In this document: piece after piece, positions 6,131-14,384 of the stretch
Layout of the letters: each line of letters opens with the position of its first letter
Numbering within the stretch: the first letter of the stretch is position 1
Assembly (NCBI GenBank): GCA_015059145.1
Contig: SVAZ01000001.1
Location: 166,442-230,441, forward strand
Length of the DNA: 64,000 nucleotides
Reading direction: 5' to 3'
Source: Erysipelotrichaceae bacterium
GTDB taxonomy: Bacteria > Bacillota_I > Bacilli_A > Acholeplasmatales > Anaeroplasmataceae
Made by a program: the position numbers and the translations under genes
The notes under the pieces: model-generated
Databases searched by the model: none
Told to the model about the DNA's origin: nothing
What the model saw: the letters and a program-made list of their open reading frames with translations, nothing else

Positions 6131-8572
6131 ATGAAAAAGATTATTTTTGCTGTATCTTCTTTTATAGCAACAGTTATTTTCTCATATTTAACATACTACT
6201 TTATTTATGAAGGTAATTATGGAGTTTCCTACCTTACAGTAGCATTGACACTTTCGTCAATTGTTTTAGGTATGATTTTTGTATTTATTTATTTTAACAC
6301 TAATAATAGAGAAAAGATGGAGGCTTTAAATACTAGATTAAAGCTTTGGACTAATATATCATATCATGTTACTCAAGCTGGAGATGAGGTTTTTAATAAC
6401 CTTCCAATTGGAGTTATTATTTATGATGATTCCTATGAAATTAAGTGGGCTAATGATTACGCTAAGAAAATTTTCGATAACACTTTAATTGATGAGTCCT
6501 TAGGTACAGTTTCAAAGGAGCTTGTTAATGATATTATCATGAATAAGGATGACATTATTTTATCATTTAATGACTATTCATATGACGTGATTCATAATGC
6601 GCAAAACAATATCTTGTATTTCTTTGATGTTACTAAGCGCGAGGAAACTATTAAGAAATATAACTCTAGAGTTGCGGCTATTGGTATTATAGGTCTTGAT
6701 AATTTAGAGGAATCGTTAAAGAGATTTGATATGCAGGAGAAAACTAACTTTAGAGGTCAATTATTAGGTGAAATCTCAGACTGGATTGAAACTTATGGCT
6801 GTTATTTACAATCATTATCTAACGATAGAATGCTTGTAGTTATGGATAGAGAATCACTTGATAAAATGATTGATGACAAATTTTCAGTATTATCAAAGGT
6901 ACGCGAAATATCAAATAAAAATCGTTTAAAAGCAACAATTTCTATGGGAATTGCTAGCTACGATGTAGATGCTGATGAGTTAGGCTCTTTAGCACAAAAT
7001 GCCATTGAATTAGCTGAAAAGCGTGGTGGTGACCAGGTTGTCGTTAATATTCAAGGACAAAAGATTCAGTACTTTGGAGGTAATACTAATACATTAGAGA
7101 AGAACACATTAGTAGAAGCTCGTATGCAAACGATGGCTTTAAAGGATGCTGTTGAGACAAGTAGTAACGTACTTATCATGTGTCATAATTTAGCAGACTG
7201 TGATGCGTTTGGTTCTATGCTAGGTGTCTTACATTTAGCTTTAAGCTCTAATGCAGATGTTAAGATGGTATTTGATCCGCAATACGCTGATATTACTGTT
7301 AAAAAGATTTTTGCTGAGATTGAAACTATTCCATCAATGAGAAGTTTATTTATTAATCTAAATGAGGCTTTAGAAAAAATTAAGCCTACAACTTTATTGA
7401 TTGTTACAGACACACAATCACCAAAGCTAGCGATGTTCCCTGAGCTTTTAACTAAGGCTAAAAAGGTTTCAGTAATTGATCATCATAGAGCAGGTGATGA
7501 GGAATATAAGAATTTATTAAGCTATTATGTAGAATCATCAGCTTCCTCAACTGTTGAATTAGTTAGTGAGATGTTTATGTTCTATACTGATAATATTGAG
7601 CTTACATCATTAGAGGCTTCTATTATGCTGGCTGGTATTATTGTTGACACAAACAATTTTACATTCCGTTCAGGAACTAGAACATTTGAAGCTGCATCAA
7701 CCTTAAAGTCAATGGGTGCAGATATGGTATATGTTAGAAAGCTGTTAAGAGAGCCTATGAGCGTTGAGCAAACAATTGCACAGGCATTAATGCGTGCTGA
7801 GATTGTTGCTAAAAGATTTGCTGTTGTATCCTTAGACAATAAGGTTATTGTAGAGGATAGAACAACACTAGCTAAAATAAGTGATAAGCTATTGGGAATT
7901 GATGGTGTTGATACATCATTTACTATTGGTTATGTCGGCGAAGAGATTGTTGGTATTTCTGCTCGAAGCCTAGATAATATAAATGTTCAAATTATTATGG
8001 AGGAGCTTGGTGGTGGTGGTCACTTTAATAGTGCTGCTACTCAGGTTTCGAATACTACAATTGATGCAATGAAGCATAAGTTGATGGATATCATTAAGAG
8101 AGATTATATGGATGATGGAGATGAGAAAATGAAGGTTATTTTATTATCTGATGTAAAGGGTAAGGGCCTTAAGGATGAAATAATAGATGTTGCAAATGGA
8201 TATGGTAATTATTTATTAACTAATAAATTAGCTGTTGTTGCGTCTGAAGAAAACCTACAGGTTCTTGCTGCTCAAAAGGAGCAAGAAAAAATTAATGCAC
8301 AAAATAGAAGAAATGTATTATTAAAGCTTAAGGATGAAATTCAAGGTAAGTTTATTTCAATTTATATTAAGGTTGGAGCAGATGGAAAGAATTTCGGTCA
8401 TATTACTACAAAGCTTATTTGTGATGAATTTGAGGCACAAACTGGTATTCATTTAGATAAGCGTAAGGTTGAATTACCATCTGAAATAAATTCAGTAGGT
8501 ATTTTTACTGCGAGCGTAAAGCTTGAAAAGGATATTATTGCTACATTTGAAATTAACGTAATTGAAAAATAA
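6131..8572 (+). CDS. gdpP-rplI: Fused c-di-AMP phosphodiesterase GdpP and ribosomal protein bL9
   Basis: An 813-residue in-frame fusion. Residues 1-56 have two membrane helices; about 75-170 is a PAS-like part; about 180-310 is a degenerate GGDEF domain; about 345-655 is the DHH/DHHA1 phosphodiesterase with CHNLADCDAFGS (His352, Asp356, Asp358), TDT at 426-428, DHH at 450-452, VDTNNF and GGGGHFNSAATQ. From Met667 the sequence is a complete 147-residue bL9 (MKVILLSDVKGKGLKDEI...). GdpP hydrolyses c-di-AMP at the membrane; bL9 is a 50S stalk-like protein. No stop separates them, although in relatives rplI is a separate gene just after gdpP. An internal ribosome-binding site before Met667 could still make free L9. 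The start at 6131 is set by gaggtgat. Confidence 0.93.
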   Translation: MKKIIFAVSSFIATVIFSYLTYYFIYEGNYGVSYLTVALTLSSIVLGMIFVFIYFNTNNREKMEALNTRLKLWTNISYHVTQAGDEVFNNLPIGVIIYDDSYEIKWANDYAKKIFDNTLIDESLGTVSKELVNDIIMNKDDIILSFNDYSYDVIHNAQNNILYFFDVTKREETIKKYNSRVAAIGIIGLDNLEESLKRFDMQEKTNFRGQLLGEISDWIETYGCYLQSLSNDRMLVVMDRESLDKMIDDKFSVLSKVREISNKNRLKATISMGIASYDVDADELGSLAQNAIELAEKRGGDQVVVNIQGQKIQYFGGNTNTLEKNTLVEARMQTMALKDAVETSSNVLIMCHNLADCDAFGSMLGVLHLALSSNADVKMVFDPQYADITVKKIFAEIETIPSMRSLFINLNEALEKIKPTTLLIVTDTQSPKLAMFPELLTKAKKVSVIDHHRAGDEEYKNLLSYYVESSASSTVELVSEMFMFYTDNIELTSLEASIMLAGIIVDTNNFTFRSGTRTFEAASTLKSMGADMVYVRKLLREPMSVEQTIAQALMRAEIVAKRFAVVSLDNKVIVEDRTTLAKISDKLLGIDGVDTSFTIGYVGEEIVGISARSLDNINVQIIMEELGGGGHFNSAATQVSNTTIDAMKHKLMDIIKRDYMDDGDEKMKVILLSDVKGKGLKDEIIDVANGYGNYLLTNKLAVVASEENLQVLAAQKEQEKINAQNRRNVLLKLKDEIQGKFISIYIKVGADGKNFGHITTKLICDEFEAQTGIHLDKRKVELPSEINSVGIFTASVKLEKDIIATFEINVIEK
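8117..8131 (+). promoter_or_regulatory. Internal ribosome-binding site and ATG for free bL9
   Basis: Within the fusion, GGAG (8117-8120) lies eight bases before ATG 8129-8131, exactly where normal bL9 begins. The spacing is ideal, so initiation here could give a stand-alone 147-residue L9 from the same message. Confidence 0.6.
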
Positions 8573-8585
8573 TGGAGGGGTTTAT

Positions 8586-9929
8586 ATGGTTAATCCAATT
8601 ATTCCATTTGAAAGTGAAGCTGAGATTGCTATTATAGGCTGTATATTCATGGATGGTAATGTAATTATTCAGGTACAGGATATATTAACACCTGATGATT
8701 TTTATGATTCAAAGAATAGACTGATTTATAGAACAATGCTTCAGTTATCAAAGACTGGAAAAAGCATAGATCCTGCCACAGTGCTTTCAACATTATCGTC
8801 TAATAATTTGTTAGAACAATGTGGTGGATTAGATTATATAAATAGAATTGCAGACTATAGCTATTCTACAGCAAATGTAGATTCTTATGTTGAGCTAATA
8901 GAAAATGCAGCTCTTAAGAGAAATACAATTAATGCATTAAATAAGCTAGCTCAGGATGGATATGATAGTAAGCTTCAAGCATTTGACTATATTGAAAGTG
9001 TAGAAAGATCTGTTTTTGAGCTTTCTAAAAGAAGAAGAGTAGATGCATTTAAAACAAGTGCTGCAGTTGCAAATAGTGTTTTTGAAATGACTGGGTATAA
9101 TGCAAACAGAAATGAAGATGTTATTGGTTTAGATACTGGTTTTTCAAAGCTTAATTATTATACACAGGGCTTTCAGCCAGGACAGCTTATTATATTAGCT
9201 GCTCGTCCTGCAATGGGTAAATCTGCTATGGCAATGAATTTGGCTGTTAACATTGCAACTAAAAATAAAAATAATAATGGTACTGTTGCAGTCTTTTCTT
9301 TAGAAATGTCTGCTGAGCAATTAATGGAAAGAATGATTGCATCAGAGAGCTCTATTAGATTAAATCAAATAAAGAGTGGTAGAATTGCTAAAAATGACTG
9401 GGCAAGATTCCAAACTGCATGCTCAAGGCTTGGAGGGTTGAATTTATATTTTGATGATTCATCAGATTCAAGTATTTCATCAATTAGAGCTAAATGTCGT
9501 AAGCTAAAGGCAGAGAGTGATTTAGATTTTGTAGTTATTGATTACCTTCAGCTTATTGCATCAGATAATGAATCTTCAAGAGTTTCTCAGCAGGAAAGAA
9601 TTTCAAAAATATCTAGAGGCTTAAAGCTTATGGCTAGAGAACTAGAGGTTCCTGTATTGGCTTTATCACAGCTATCTCGTGCTGTTGAGCAAAGAGATGA
9701 GAAAAAGCCTATTATGGCCGATTTACGTGATTCAGGTTCTATTGAGCAGGATGCGGATATTGTTATGTTTTTATATCGTGATGATTACTATAATAAGGCA
9801 TCAGAACGTAAGGGTGAGGCTGACCTTATTATTTCAAAGAACCGTTCGGGTTCTGTAAATAATGATGGCTTACCATTTATATTTACAGGTGAATTCCAAA
9901 GATTTAGAGAGAAAAAGGAAGAGAAATAA
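8586..9929 (+). CDS. dnaB: Replicative DNA helicase DnaB
   Basis: Hexameric helicase at the replication fork (DnaC in Bacillus naming). The N-terminal primase-interacting domain begins PFESEAEIAIIGCIF; a RecA-like ATPase has Walker A PAMGKS near residue 210, Walker B-type VVIDYLQLI, SQLSRAVEQR and the DLRDSGSIEQDADIVMF motif. It has 447 residues, normal. The ATG at 8586 is selected by ggagggg at 8574-8580; an upstream Met lies inside the gdpP-L9 end. The gene follows L9, as in Bacillus. Confidence 0.97.
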   Translation: MVNPIIPFESEAEIAIIGCIFMDGNVIIQVQDILTPDDFYDSKNRLIYRTMLQLSKTGKSIDPATVLSTLSSNNLLEQCGGLDYINRIADYSYSTANVDSYVELIENAALKRNTINALNKLAQDGYDSKLQAFDYIESVERSVFELSKRRRVDAFKTSAAVANSVFEMTGYNANRNEDVIGLDTGFSKLNYYTQGFQPGQLIILAARPAMGKSAMAMNLAVNIATKNKNNNGTVAVFSLEMSAEQLMERMIASESSIRLNQIKSGRIAKNDWARFQTACSRLGGLNLYFDDSSDSSISSIRAKCRKLKAESDLDFVVIDYLQLIASDNESSRVSQQERISKISRGLKLMARELEVPVLALSQLSRAVEQRDEKKPIMADLRDSGSIEQDADIVMFLYRDDYYNKASERKGEADLIISKNRSGSVNNDGLPFIFTGEFQRFREKKEEK

Positions 9930-11002
9930 TGAATGATCGTTTAAAGATTATGGAAGAAAGATATGAGGAAATTAATTCCTTATTAATTCAACCAGAGATT
10001 GTATGTGATATTAAAAAGCTAACAGAGCTATCTAAGGAGCAACGCTCTTTAGAAAAGGTTGTTATGCTATATAGAGAGCAAAAGAAACTTTTAGAGGCTA
10101 TTCCTGATTTAAAGGAAATGAAAAAATCAGGAGATCCTGAGCTTATGGAAATGGCTGAAATGGAATTGGCCGAAGGAGAGGAAAGATTAGCCGCTATAGC
10201 TGAGGAAATTAAGGTTTTATTATTACCTAAGGATCCAAACGATGATAAGAACGTTATTGTTGAAATCAGAGGAGCAGCAGGTGGTGATGAAGCTAATATC
10301 TTTGCTGGTGATTTATATAGAATGTATACTAGATATTCAGAAGCAAAGGGTTGGAAAATTGAACTTATTGATGCTATGCCATCAGAGGCAGGAGGCTATT
10401 CTCAAATTCAATTTAAGATTACAGGTGATGCAATTTATTCTTATATGAAATATGAGAGTGGTGCTCATCGTGTACAAAGAGTTCCAGCTACAGAGTCTAT
10501 GGGGCGTATTCATACATCAACATCAACTGTTCTTGTTATGCCAGAAGCATCAGAAATTGATTTTAAGCTTGATCCAAATGATTTAAAGATTGATACATTT
10601 TGTTCTTCAGGACCTGGTGGTCAATCTGTAAATACTACTAAATCAGCTGTTCGTGTTACTCATATTCCAACTGGTGTTGCGGTTGCTTCGCAGGTTCACA
10701 AATCTCAGCATGAAAATAAAGCTGCAGCTATGCAATTATTACAAGCTAGATTATATGATATGCTTTTACAGGAGCAAGAAAGCAAGACTGGAGCTGAAAG
10801 GAAAGCTTTAATTGGTAGAGGTGATAGAAGTGAGAAGATTAGAACTTACAACTATCCACAAAATAGAGTAACTGATCATAGAATTGGTTTTACTATTAAT
10901 AGATTAGATGCTGTTATTGATGGTAAGCTAGATTTAGTTGTTCAGGAATTAATTAATGAAGATCAAAAGAGAAAATTATCTGAAGAGGGCGGAAAAATTT
11001 AA
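9929..11002 (+). CDS. prfA: Peptide chain release factor 1
   Basis: Releases peptides at UAA and UAG. The 357-residue protein has the tripeptide anticodon PAT (VPATES, about 185-187), specific to RF1, and the catalytic GGQ at 230-232. Start and stop overlap in TAATG with dnaB, so translation is coupled. The usual neighbours prmC and thymidine kinase are not here; tdk is at 42468 in this window, which suggests the common tdk-prfA-prmC cluster has been split. A terminator follows. Confidence 0.96.
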   Translation: MNDRLKIMEERYEEINSLLIQPEIVCDIKKLTELSKEQRSLEKVVMLYREQKKLLEAIPDLKEMKKSGDPELMEMAEMELAEGEERLAAIAEEIKVLLLPKDPNDDKNVIVEIRGAAGGDEANIFAGDLYRMYTRYSEAKGWKIELIDAMPSEAGGYSQIQFKITGDAIYSYMKYESGAHRVQRVPATESMGRIHTSTSTVLVMPEASEIDFKLDPNDLKIDTFCSSGPGGQSVNTTKSAVRVTHIPTGVAVASQVHKSQHENKAAAMQLLQARLYDMLLQEQESKTGAERKALIGRGDRSEKIRTYNYPQNRVTDHRIGFTINRLDAVIDGKLDLVVQELINEDQKRKLSEEGGKI

Positions 11003-11006
11003 TGAT

Positions 11007-11040
11007 AAAAGGGATAAACGTAGTTTATCCTTTTTTTGTT
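11007..11040 (+). terminator. Intrinsic terminator after prfA
   Basis: AAAAGGGATAAAC and GTTTATCCTTTT form a stem with a 3-base loop, followed by a T-run. It ends the gdpP-dnaB-prfA unit. Confidence 0.9.
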
Positions 11041-11052
11041 TTATTTTTACTG

Positions 11053-11592
11053 TTATTTTGGGGTCGTTATTTTTAAGAATCCATATGTGTTAACTAATAC
11101 GATAAAAAAGATGCTTTGAGTTATTGATCTATCCATTCTCTGATGGATAGGTTCAATTAGATGTCTTTTCTCTTGGTATCGTAAATATTGGTTGTGAGCA
11201 ACAGGATCAAATGCATAAATAAGAGCTAGTGATACTCCTGCGTCAAAAACTATTTCTCTTGGTCTTAATGTAAATTCAGTTTGATTTGTTTGGCTAGCTA
11301 CAAGGTTGAACACAAAAGCGTAGGCTACAGTTGAAAATAATACAACCGCAAATGGATCCATGTAGATTGACAAAAATGCTACAAGTGCTCCACTGGCTAC
11401 TGCTGCATAATATGAGGCGATGCTGCTTATTTGGATGTCTTTTATTACTATTGCCTCGTTATATAGTAGGGTGGATAATACGATGTCAGCTATAAATTGT
11501 GAAAGCACGCCAGTTTTAGCACCATTAAGTAGATTTGGAAGTATATGGCTTCTATTTAATGCTTTATGATATTCCATGTTATAGCCTGTCAT
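11053..11592 (-). CDS. Unknown integral membrane protein
   Basis: I do not recognise this 179-residue protein. It has four or five hydrophobic stretches (about 27-45, 58-76, 80-98, 115-127 and 158-174 at the end) with a basic/polar loop rich in His, Gln and Arg at about 128-157 (HNQYLRYQEKRH). The start at 11592 has an agggtg ribosome-binding site. It is transcribed away from the c-di-GMP riboswitch operon and its stop lies close to the prfA terminator. An inverted repeat precedes it. No function is assigned. Confidence 0.75.
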   Translation of the reverse strand: MTGYNMEYHKALNRSHILPNLLNGAKTGVLSQFIADIVLSTLLYNEAIVIKDIQISSIASYYAAVASGALVAFLSIYMDPFAVVLFSTVAYAFVFNLVASQTNQTEFTLRPREIVFDAGVSLALIYAFDPVAHNQYLRYQEKRHLIEPIHQRMDRSITQSIFFIVLVNTYGFLKITTPK

Positions 11593-11608
11593 AATTACAC
11601 CCTTTCAC

Positions 11609-11630
11609 TCTATTTTATGAACAAAATAGA
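11609..11630. repeat. 8-bp inverted repeat upstream of the unknown membrane gene
   Basis: TCTATTTT and AAAATAGA are separated by six bases, 17 bases upstream of the minus-strand start codon. It could be a leader hairpin or an operator. There is no T-run, so it is not a terminator. Confidence 0.35.
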
Positions 11631-11691
11631 AGCTTTGATGGGCGTTCCTCAAAATTTTTAGTAATATTATATAATAAATATAATATTTTAT

Positions 11692-11720
11692 TTGCATTTG
11701 TTAGAAAAAAAATGTATAAT
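11692..11720 (+). promoter_or_regulatory. Promoter of the c-di-GMP-controlled surface operon
   Basis: TTGCAT, a 17-base spacer and TATAAT (11715-11720) with TG in the extended -10. Transcription should start near 11727, about 20-25 bases before the riboswitch core. The stretch 11631-11691 before it is plain AT-rich sequence. Confidence 0.85.
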
Positions 11721-11744
11721 CTTATTACAATGATATAAATAAAT

Positions 11745-11820
11745 GATATCAGGGGCAAAACTAAAGGAATTTAGTGACGCAAAACTATAGGGTCCGCATA
11801 TAGGATAGCCAGCTGCAGAA
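11745..11820 (+). ncRNA. Class I cyclic di-GMP riboswitch (GEMM)
   Basis: The conserved core is readable: GGGGCAAAA (11752-11760), a stem CTAAA/TTTAG capped by the GNRA loop GGAA (11761-11774), then TGACGCAAAACTATAGGG and the closing GGATAGCCAGCTGC (11803-11816). This matches the GEMM-I arrangement, in which a GNRA tetraloop docks into the second stem and c-di-GMP binds at the three-way junction. It is a leader for the four surface genes beginning at 11899. Its 3' conserved part is shared with the terminator that follows, so ligand binding should favour read-through (an ON switch). Identity is strong; the direction of control is inference. Confidence 0.88.
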
Positions 11821-11850
11821 TTTAATTTTGCACTTGGCTATTTTTTGTTT
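11805..11850 (+). terminator. Riboswitch-controlled terminator
   Basis: ATAGCCAGCTGCAGAA (11805-11820) can pair, with three mismatches, with TTTTGCACTTGGCTAT (11826-11841), followed by TTTTTTGTTTT. The 5' arm is the same segment the aptamer needs, so aptamer folding and termination are mutually exclusive. A downstream ATTCTGCA (11860-11867) could also pair with TGCAGAAT (11814-11821). Confidence 0.8.
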
Positions 11851-11898
11851 TATGGGCCGATTCTGCAATTTTATTAATATTTTTAGGAGGGGATGTTT

Positions 11899-13005
11899 AT
11901 GAAAAAAAGTAGCTTAATTTCATCAATAGTTTCATTATGTATGACATCCCTTTTGTTAATTTCCTGTGTTGTTGCCTGGTATTGTGTAAATATAACATCA
12001 AATGTATCAGGTGTGGTTGGATCCTCAAAGGAGGATAAGAACTTTGATTATGAATTATATTATTACGATGGTGATTCTTGGGAGCTAATTGATGAAAAGC
12101 TTAGCTCGTTTATTCCATTAAAGCCAGGTGAGAAGGTTTATTTTAAGCTTATGATAGATTCAAAATCAAATGAGGGCTCAACTTTAAAATGTAAATTTGA
12201 AAATATTAATACTACAGTAGCAAGTGATATTCTTTATAGCGAGTATACACAGGTTACTAGCAGTAATTATAATAAATTTGATTCTGACTTAGAGTATTAT
12301 ACGTTAAATAATGATGTATACACATTAAGCTATGTTGCACCATTTACAACAGATGGGCTTTTATCAACAAAAAGTGGAAACGTTTATACACCAGTAACAT
12401 CTGGAGAATATAATTCAAATATTGATTATTATTTTACTGATGATACATATGGTTTAGGGTATACAAATAATGTGGCTAATATTTTTACAACAAATGGTAG
12501 CATCTATGTAAAAAGTGAATCTTTCTTTTACGAACAAGATGGGCAGATATATCATTTATTTGATAGCGATGCAGCTGATTGTCCTTGGGTATATAATTCA
12601 GGAACTGGGGCAATTGTTGCTAGTGAAAGCATAAGCGATGTGATAATGTATTCAAATGTTGCATACGGAACTACTGAATATGAATATGCTCAAATTGTTA
12701 ATTCACATATGGAGTATAGTGCTACATCGATAACACAAGAGGATTTTACAACAAACGGAAGCTTATATACATATACTGATGGAAATTATTCACCTGTAAC
12801 ATCAGGTAGCTTTGATGGTGATACAACGTATTATACAGTTGTATCTAGAGCGATTAATTCCTTAGATTTATTTAATAATCAGGTTGTTACTAATGGTAAG
12901 GAAACATATTACTTATTCTTTACATTAGAATATTTGGATTTAGCTGATAATAATCCATATATTTTTCAAAATTTAAGTGTTACAAGATTAGCTATTGAGC
13001 ACTAA
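11899..13005 (+). CDS. Secreted TasA/SipW-type surface protein with YxPVTSG repeats
   Basis: First gene under the c-di-GMP riboswitch; 368 residues. The N-terminal signal (residues 1-28) ends in VVAWYCVN, resembling SipW-dependent secreted proteins. A recurring unit with core VTSG-x-[YF]-x5-6-[DT]YY occurs at about 117-134 (degenerate), 164-178 and 298-312, two copies preceded by FTT[DN]G; a further FTTNG occurs at 196-200. The protein is rich in Tyr, Thr and Asp and has no visible enzyme motif or cell-wall sorting signal. The ATG at 11899 is preferred because aggagggg lies at 11885-11892; the ATG at 11893 would leave no spacing. It is probably an extracellular matrix or fibre-associated component; function is inferred from signal, repeats and operon only. 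Confidence 0.7.
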   Translation: MKKSSLISSIVSLCMTSLLLISCVVAWYCVNITSNVSGVVGSSKEDKNFDYELYYYDGDSWELIDEKLSSFIPLKPGEKVYFKLMIDSKSNEGSTLKCKFENINTTVASDILYSEYTQVTSSNYNKFDSDLEYYTLNNDVYTLSYVAPFTTDGLLSTKSGNVYTPVTSGEYNSNIDYYFTDDTYGLGYTNNVANIFTTNGSIYVKSESFFYEQDGQIYHLFDSDAADCPWVYNSGTGAIVASESISDVIMYSNVAYGTTEYEYAQIVNSHMEYSATSITQEDFTTNGSLYTYTDGNYSPVTSGSFDGDTTYYTVVSRAINSLDLFNNQVVTNGKETYYLFFTLEYLDLADNNPYIFQNLSVTRLAIEH

Positions 13006-13030
13006 TTATTAGAAATGGAGGTCTTATATT

Positions 13031-13636
13031 ATGAAGAAAAATTCAATAGCCATTATTATAGGAGCTCTATCTTTAGTGATTGTTGTAGCATCTGTGATAA
13101 TTTATGCATGGTATGTAAATGTTAATAAGGTTGGGCATATTGATGCTCAAACTGATGGTATTGTATTGACGTATAAAATTGATGATGAGTATAATTCGTC
13201 AAACAAATATAATATTGATAATTTAGCATTCTTTGATATAGATAACGCTAGTGAGACTAAATATTTCAAGGAGATGGCTACTAAAATTAAAATAAATTTA
13301 GAAAATAAGGGCAATGATTCAGTAACTGCTTCGATAGCATCAAGTAATACACCGATTAAGGTTTACGCACTTGATGGTATCACTGAAGAGTCGGTAGCTT
13401 ATGCTAAGGTTATTTTTAGCACAAGCTCAGAATTGACGTATTCTGAAAATGAAAGTAATACAGTTTTAAGTGAGTATATTACTGGAAATGAAAGTATAAG
13501 TAATATTGAAATTGCACCTAAAGGTGAAGCTACTATTTATGCATATGTCTTTGGTGTTCAAGAGATAGATAGTGCTTCAAATGAGCAGTTTTTAAATTCT
13601 GAATATTCATTTGATATTCTTATTTCAGCTAATTAG
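13031..13636 (+). CDS. TasA/CalY-like secreted fibre-subunit candidate (first)
   Basis: A 201-residue protein with an N-terminal hydrophobic signal (8-25) followed by IIYAWYVNVNKVGHIDAQTDGIVLTY, the arrangement of SipW-processed TasA/camelysin relatives (AWY/AYF motif, then a strand leading to a beta sandwich). The rest is beta-rich, with ATKIKINLENKGNDSVTASI resembling the conserved strand with the ENKG turn of that fold. No catalytic motif. A clear ggagg ribosome-binding site lies at 13018-13022, 25 bases after the previous gene. Likely a secreted subunit that polymerises or decorates the surface; this is inference. A dedicated SipW peptidase is not in the window. Confidence 0.65.
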   Translation: MKKNSIAIIIGALSLVIVVASVIIYAWYVNVNKVGHIDAQTDGIVLTYKIDDEYNSSNKYNIDNLAFFDIDNASETKYFKEMATKIKINLENKGNDSVTASIASSNTPIKVYALDGITEESVAYAKVIFSTSSELTYSENESNTVLSEYITGNESISNIEIAPKGEATIYAYVFGVQEIDSASNEQFLNSEYSFDILISAN

Positions 13637-13656
13637 ATGAAGGGAGAAGAACAGCT

Positions 13657-14364
13657 ATGAAAAAGAAAATTTTAATAATATGTTCTATAGTAGTAGCTGT
13701 TCTATCTATTGTTTCGGTATATGCAGCTTATAGCTATAGTAAATCAATAGATGGCGATGCCACTACGGGTGAAGTAGAGGTTATATCAAAGCATTTTTTA
13801 TTTTACGATATAGTTAATGATGTTAGATCTAACACTCCTATGGAATTTGATGTTAATCAAAATGTTATAGATGAAGAAAATGGTATTAATATTTCACAAG
13901 GTAAAATTACTAGCTATGCTTCTAAAAAGCTAGGATATTCTGATGATTTACCATATACTCACCTAAATCAATTAGGAATTAAGGCAGTATTTAAAGCTGA
14001 GGTTGACGTATATGTTAGATTACGTGTTCAGGATGCATGGAAGTCTAGAAAGATTTATAAGAATGGTAATATAAGCACTAATTCAATTGTTAAGGGTAAT
14101 GCGATTTCTACAGCATTATCAAGTGATGAAAATTGGAAGTATGATGCGATTACTGGTTACATATATTACAAAACTATGGTTGAGTCATCTAGTGATGAAA
14201 TAACTATTGAATTTGATTTTCCAAGTGATTACTATTATCCTGTAGGTACTGCAAGCTACCGTGAATCAGTAATAGTAGATTTATCTTTTAAGGTAGATAT
14301 TGTTCAAGCAAATAGAGCATCTAGTAAGTGGGGATTTGATGTTGAAGATTATCTGGCAAACTAA
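13657..14364 (+). CDS. TasA/CalY-like secreted fibre-subunit candidate (second)
   Basis: A 235-residue protein. The signal (3-21) is followed by YAAYSYSKSIDGDATTGEVEVI, close to the TasA/CalY pattern in which AYFSD-type residues precede a TxGxxxx strand. Later segments (KAEVDVYVRLRVQDAW, IEFDFPSDYYYPVGTASYRESV) look like strands of the same fold. It lies 20 bases after the previous gene and 20 before the giant gene. It differs enough from its neighbour to suggest two distinct subunits, for example major and minor. No enzyme motif is visible. Confidence 0.65.
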   Translation: MKKKILIICSIVVAVLSIVSVYAAYSYSKSIDGDATTGEVEVISKHFLFYDIVNDVRSNTPMEFDVNQNVIDEENGINISQGKITSYASKKLGYSDDLPYTHLNQLGIKAVFKAEVDVYVRLRVQDAWKSRKIYKNGNISTNSIVKGNAISTALSSDENWKYDAITGYIYYKTMVESSSDEITIEFDFPSDYYYPVGTASYRESVIVDLSFKVDIVQANRASSKWGFDVEDYLAN

Positions 14365-14384
14365 AAAGAAAGGAGCTTTTTGAT

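Noticed and set aside
6310..7060. Active diguanylate cyclase domain in GdpP that might feed the riboswitch
   Set aside because: The GGDEF signature is degenerate (NDRMLVV in its place), as in other GdpP proteins, so c-di-GMP synthesis is not expected.
8562..8586. Longer start for dnaB
   Set aside because: The ggagggg site at 8574-8580 and the family N-terminus fix the start at 8586.
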